Shown here: positions 51,139 to 54,620 of the stretch, piece after piece | Position numbering within the stretch: position 1 is the stretch's first letter | Layout: each line of letters begins with the position of its first letter | NCBI GenBank assembly: GCA_012523085.1 | Contig: JAAYJC010000097.1 | Coordinates: 1-54,620, forward strand | Origin: Clostridiales bacterium | GTDB taxonomy: Bacteria; Bacillota; Clostridia; Oscillospirales; Oscillospiraceae | Length of the DNA: 54,620 bases | Direction of reading: 5' to 3' | The notes under the pieces: model-generated | What the model was told of the DNA's origin: nothing | Seen by the model: the letters and a program-made list of their open reading frames with translations, nothing else | The model's database searches: none | Program-made: the position numbers and the translations under genes

Positions 51139-52506
51139 ATGAAGGTTTCCGACTTTGGGGATTATATGAAATACGGAAAACGCGGCCATCTGATCGGCAT
51201 CGGCGGTGTTTCTATGTCGGCTCTGGCCGAGGTTCTGATTTCCATGGGGCTTCAAATCACAGGCTCGGACTCAAGCGACAGCGATACCGTCAGAGCGCTG
51301 CGCAATAAAGGGATTCGTATTCAGATCGGGCATTATCCGGAAAGCGTTTCCGGCGCGGAATTTGTCATCAGGACGGCTGCGGTGCATGACGATAACCCCG
51401 AGATCATTGCCGCAAAAAACGCGGGCATACCCGTATTTGAACGGGCGCAGGCATGGGGCGCCATCATGCGGGAATATGAAACGGCCGTATGCGTATCGGG
51501 CACACACGGAAAAACGACGACGACATCGATGATCACACATATATTCATGGCCGCCGAAAAAGACCCGACAATCATGATCGGCGGGTCGCTGCCCATGCTG
51601 AAATCGGGCTACCGAATCGGTAAGGGTAAGACCATTGTACTTGAGTCTTGTGAGTATTGCAACTCGTTTCACAGCTTTTTCCCGACCATCGCCGTGGTAC
51701 TCAATGTCGACGAGGACCATCTGGACTTTTTCAGCGGCATACAGGAAATCAAAGCTTCTTTCAGAAAGTTTGCAGGCCTTGTTCCGGAAAACGGCTGGGT
51801 TATCGCCAACCGCGACGATCAAAATACAATGGACGCGCTCAGCGGGCTTGACAGGAAAACACTGACCTTCGGCATGAAAAACGATGCCGATGTCCAAGCG
51901 GCCGATATTAAATATGAAAGGAATCCCTCCTTTGATATTCGTTATAAGGGCGATCTGATTGCGCATATTACGCTGAACGTACCGGGCGAGCATAATGTAT
52001 TAAACGCCCTCGCGGCGGCCGCCGCCGCCATCGTTGCCGGGATACCGGCTTTTTACATTGAGCAGGGGCTTTCGGCCTTTACCGGCGCCGGCAGAAGGCT
52101 TGAGTATAAAGGGTCCGTAAACGGTGCCGAGGTTTATGATGATTACGCGCACCACCCCTTTGAATTGCAAACACTGTTTAAGGCGGTCAGGCAGATGGAC
52201 CGTAAACGTCTGATCTGCGCTTTTCAGCCCCATACGTATTCAAGAACAAAGGCGATGTTTAAGGATTTTGTCGAAACGTTAGGAATGGCGGATATCGTTT
52301 TTCTGGCGGACATTTACTCGGCAAGAGAGACCGATACGCTCGGCATTTCGTCTAAGGACCTGGCGGACAAAATTCCGGGCGCGCGCTTCTTTGACGATTT
52401 TGGCAAAATGGCCGAAGCCATAAAAAAGATCGCCCGGCCGGGTGACATCATTTTAACGGTTGGTGCCGGGAATATCTACAAGGTCGGCGAAAGTCTCCTT
52501 GCCTGA
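51139..52506 (+). CDS. murC: UDP-N-acetylmuramate--L-alanine ligase
   Basis: Cytosolic Mur ligase that adds L-alanine to UDP-MurNAc. 455 residues. HLIGIGGVSMSALAEVL (UDP-binding), SGTHGKTTTTSMI (P-loop), NVDEDHLDFF, ALAAAAAAIVAGI and DDYAHHPFE, plus the ADIYSARE segment. ATG at 51139 with AAGGGGG; earlier in-frame ATGs (51070, 51100) lie over the promoter. It stands alone and outside a dcw cluster, as in many Clostridia. Confidence 0.95.
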   Translation: MKVSDFGDYMKYGKRGHLIGIGGVSMSALAEVLISMGLQITGSDSSDSDTVRALRNKGIRIQIGHYPESVSGAEFVIRTAAVHDDNPEIIAAKNAGIPVFERAQAWGAIMREYETAVCVSGTHGKTTTTSMITHIFMAAEKDPTIMIGGSLPMLKSGYRIGKGKTIVLESCEYCNSFHSFFPTIAVVLNVDEDHLDFFSGIQEIKASFRKFAGLVPENGWVIANRDDQNTMDALSGLDRKTLTFGMKNDADVQAADIKYERNPSFDIRYKGDLIAHITLNVPGEHNVLNALAAAAAAIVAGIPAFYIEQGLSAFTGAGRRLEYKGSVNGAEVYDDYAHHPFELQTLFKAVRQMDRKRLICAFQPHTYSRTKAMFKDFVETLGMADIVFLADIYSARETDTLGISSKDLADKIPGARFFDDFGKMAEAIKKIARPGDIILTVGAGNIYKVGESLLA

Positions 52507-52861
52507 AAAGACAACGGAGAAGACACAAGGAAATACAGCCTTCCTTTATTGAATCATAAAGACTTCGATATGGCAGATAGCCCGCAATTACGGGGTTTCT
52601 CGGTGCTGTAACGAAGTTTTTGCTTTTTGGTTGGTGTTTAAATTGACAATGTAAAATAAAGTATCGCAATGCCCGGTCTTTATTGAACCCGCCCATTCCG
52701 GACTGCGGATTAAAGGGCTATCATGTCCCAATATGCGTTGCAGTCTATCAAAACTTTATGAAACATAATGAATTATGCCAAATTATTGCATGCTTAAAAA
52801 AACCGGTTAACCGTCTGATCTGGATCCGATTATGCAAAATATTGTATTATGTAAAATAAAC
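52507..52861. other. Non-coding stretch after murC
   Basis: Holds a possible murC terminator (arms ACTTCG/CGAAGT with inner stems, 52560-52615, followed by TTTTTGCTTTTT) and, upstream of the next promoter, direct repeats of ATTATGCAAAAT type at 52829-52857. No ORF supported. Confidence 0.45.
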
Positions 52862-52890
52862 TTGTATTTCGAGGAAAAGTTTGTTATTAT
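52862..52890 (+). promoter_or_regulatory. Promoter of the second riboswitch-SLH transcript
   Basis: TTGTAT (52862-52867), 17-base spacer, TATTAT (52885-52890), about 50 bases before the aptamer. Confidence 0.6.
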
Positions 52891-52940
52891 ATAGATAAGC
52901 ATAATGTTAAATTTCTGATATTCATAATTTAAATTGAATA

Positions 52941-53020
52941 AAAAGGCAAACTCGTCGACAAGACGGGGACGCAAAGCTACAGGACCTTGATCTGTTTCTA
53001 TGGATGGTAGCCAGTTGCAA
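52941..53020 (+). ncRNA. Cyclic-di-GMP-I (GEMM) riboswitch
   Basis: Core elements in order: GGCAAAC, a stem CTCGTC/GACGGG, GGGACGCAAAGC, TACAGG, GGATGGTAGCCAGTTGC. P1 can form between GCAA and TTGC. It lies about 110 bases before an SLH-protein gene. Downstream is a hairpin AAGGTCTGT/ACAGGCCTT (53032-53055) whose left arm can also pair with AGGACCTT inside the aptamer, giving a possible switch, although no strong U-run follows. Confidence 0.88.
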
Positions 53021-53130
53021 TATATAACGTACAAGGTCTGTGCACATACAGGCCTTATGCGTTGATTATTTCTATTGATATATCAGATGCATTTTTAACA
53101 TTATGACTTAAAACTAAGGGGGACAATACA

Positions 53131-54620
53131 GTGGGCAAGAAGTGGTTGTCGATTATTTTGGTGCTTGTTCTGGCATTAGGTCTGATGCCTGTTGCAGGTG
53201 CTGCCGCGGATGCCGGTTCTACGTTTTCGGACATGCCGGATAACTGGGCAACTGAGGCGTTGGAGAGCGTGGTGGCAAACGGACTGCTTGTTGGCGCCGA
53301 CGGTAAAATTATGCCGGACAGTCCGTTGACAAGAGCTCAGATGGCAACGATTATTGTTCGCGCGTTCGGCGCAGCGCAAGAGGCGGACATATCCGCTTTT
53401 TGGGATGTTAAAAGTACGGACTGGTTTGCCGGCAGTATCGCAAAAGCATACAAAATGGGCGTAATGCTGGGTTATGACGGTAAAATGAATCCATACGACA
53501 ATATAACCCGTGAGCAGGCCTTTGCGGTATTGGCCAGAGCGCTGAAGCTATCTCCGGCAACCGACTTCAGCAAAACCTTTGAGGATGCAGGCGAAATATC
53601 CGGCTGGGCAAAGGGCGAAGTCTATGCTCTCGTAAATGCCGGCTACATACAGGGGGCAAACGGGAAACTGAATCCTAAAGCGAATATCAGCCGAGCAGAA
53701 TTTGCCCAGGTTATGCATAATCTCATCAAGCAGTACATAAGCCGGGAAGGCGTTTATACGGAAGCTGTCGACGGAAACATCATGGTTAATGCGCCCGGCG
53801 TATCACTCAAGGGTGTAACAGTTAGCGGCGATCTGATCATCGGCGACGGTGTTGGCGACGGCGAAGTTATACTCGAAGACGTTACGGTCACGGGACGGCT
53901 TGTTGTGCGGGGCGGCGGAGAGAACTCTATCATTATCCGCGGAGCGTCCAATGTAGCGAATGTAGTCGTTGCCAGAGTAGACGGCGTTGTCAGGGTTTTT
54001 GTCGAAGATGGCTCAGAAGTTGAGATTGTTTATATTGATGACGGTTCAGACGACGTTATTGTTGAAGGTGTCATCGGAAGTCTGGAGATTGCGGCGGACA
54101 ACGTCACTGTTTTCGCGACCGGCGCGAGTATCGATTCTGCGGCCATAACCGGCGCAGCTTCAAGACTTATTGTTGGTGACGCGTCCACAGTAGGAACGGT
54201 TAATGTCACCGCGCCCGACGCCGATGTAGACGTTGAAGGTGTCGTGGGGACAATAACGACCTCCGCTGCCAACACCAATGTCACCGGCGCGGGGGAAGTC
54301 GGTAACATAACTGTACAGCAGGGTGCCGATGGCGCGAATATTGAAACGCCCAACAGTACAATCACAGTAGATGAAGGTGTACAAGGCGTTACCGCAGGCG
54401 GCGGAACCGCTGTTCCGGGCGGCGAAACCGCAACAAATAACAATGACGGCACGGGCGTTGTGACACCGCCTACCGGCGGCGGCGGCCCTGCTCCAGTTGC
54501 AGTAAGTGCTATTAGTGTGGATAAAACAACACTATATTTGGATTTAGGCACAAACACTAGTGCAAAAATAACCGCGACAGTATCACCTGGGAATGCTACA
54601 AATAAGAACGTTACCTGGTC
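53131..54620 (+). CDS. SLH-domain surface protein, truncated by window edge
   Basis: GTG start with AAGGGGG eight bases upstream. 496 codons are visible and no stop is reached. Signal peptide LSIILVLVLALGLMPVAGAA; three SLH domains at about residues 30-200 (FSDMPDNWATEALES, FWDVKSTDWFAGSIAKA, FEDAGEISGWAKGEVYA); a Val/Asp-rich region with short beta-strand repeats (about 205-410), typical of a beta-solenoid; a Gly/Thr linker; and the start of a Big_2-type immunoglobulin-like domain (VSAISVDKTTLYLDLG). SLH at the N-terminus, opposite to the first SLH protein. Function of the rest is unknown. Confidence 0.9.
   Translation, partial: MGKKWLSIILVLVLALGLMPVAGAAADAGSTFSDMPDNWATEALESVVANGLLVGADGKIMPDSPLTRAQMATIIVRAFGAAQEADISAFWDVKSTDWFAGSIAKAYKMGVMLGYDGKMNPYDNITREQAFAVLARALKLSPATDFSKTFEDAGEISGWAKGEVYALVNAGYIQGANGKLNPKANISRAEFAQVMHNLIKQYISREGVYTEAVDGNIMVNAPGVSLKGVTVSGDLIIGDGVGDGEVILEDVTVTGRLVVRGGGENSIIIRGASNVANVVVARVDGVVRVFVEDGSEVEIVYIDDGSDDVIVEGVIGSLEIAADNVTVFATGASIDSAAITGAASRLIVGDASTVGTVNVTAPDADVDVEGVVGTITTSAANTNVTGAGEVGNITVQQGADGANIETPNSTITVDEGVQGVTAGGGTAVPGGETATNNNDGTGVVTPPTGGGGPAPVAVSAISVDKTTLYLDLGTNTSAKITATVSPGNATNKNVTW

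Noticed and set aside
54030..54557. Pro/Val/Thr-rich minus-strand frame at the right edge
   Set aside because: It is antisense to the Val/Asp-rich repeat region of the second SLH protein, which has a signal peptide, SLH domains and a riboswitch.
1..54620. rRNA, tRNA, prophage or transposase genes
   Set aside because: I looked on both strands for conserved rRNA segments, tRNA cloverleaf patterns and transposase or integrase motifs and saw none; a tRNAscan or HMM search would be decisive.

Overview
The window reads as a chromosomal segment of a spore-forming, low-motility-information anaerobe of the Bacillota, class Clostridia. The basis is gene content: a YpeB germination protein, a SpoIIIE/FtsK translocase, TepA, an ECF-type folate transporter subunit, the archaeal-like form of ProRS, S-layer homology (SLH) surface proteins, and cyclic-di-GMP-I and tetrahydrofolate riboswitches. 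Base composition looks close to 50% GC by eye in the core, with a visibly AT-richer patch at about 41.3-45.5 kb. No rRNA, tRNA, transposase, phage or CRISPR locus was found. The genus cannot be named from this sequence.

Layout. 0.2-2.4 kb (minus): promoter, structured leader, rplU, rpmA, a strong terminator, then obg. 2.6-5.2 kb: ackA diverging from tmcAL. 5.4-7.3 kb (minus): a thymidylate-synthase-like protein and rodA. 7.4-21.7 kb (plus): a long run of housekeeping genes, tsaE-tsaB-upp, an ABC-F ATPase, prfA, tsaC (Sua5), coaE, an orphan EctB-like aminotransferase, an M18 aminopeptidase, tepA, uppP and ftsK/spoIIIE. 21.8-30.6 kb (minus): ypeB, a large SLH/MBG surface protein behind a c-di-GMP riboswitch and an upstream array of four 22-bp direct repeats, a MATE exporter, a lipoprotein and gltX. 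30.9-36.2 kb (plus): a PLP aminotransferase, trpS, tagO/wecA, wecB and a membrane-anchored protein. 36.4-37.4 kb (minus): three small unknown genes. 37.5-41.1 kb: yfcE, then proS and the infC-rpmI-rplT operon on the minus strand. 41.3-45.5 kb: an accessory patch with a candidate small RNA, a Nudix hydrolase, a GAF/GGDEF protein split by a one-base frameshift, a short-chain dehydrogenase and fragments. 45.7-46.2 kb: a CmpB-like membrane protein. 46.2-49.5 kb (minus): tetrahydrofolate riboswitch, folC, folC, folT. 49.7-52.5 kb: a UgtP-like glycosyltransferase diverging from murC. 52.9 kb to the edge (plus): a second c-di-GMP riboswitch and a second SLH protein that runs off the window.

How the parts fit. 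Three themes recur. First, envelope building: RodA, UppP, MurC, TagO/WecA, WecB, a UgtP-like transferase and two SLH proteins. Second, translation: three aminoacyl-tRNA synthetases, four ribosomal proteins, IF3, RF1, an ABC-F ATPase, three of the t6A genes, and TmcAL next to acetate kinase. Third, RNA-level control: two c-di-GMP riboswitches on surface proteins (with a diguanylate cyclase gene in the same window), a THF riboswitch on folate genes, ribosomal-protein leaders, a likely ATC start codon for infC, and stem-loops that repeatedly sit just before Shine-Dalgarno sequences. Two families of dispersed palindromic intergenic repeats are present, one of them with a compensatory base change in its terminal hairpin.
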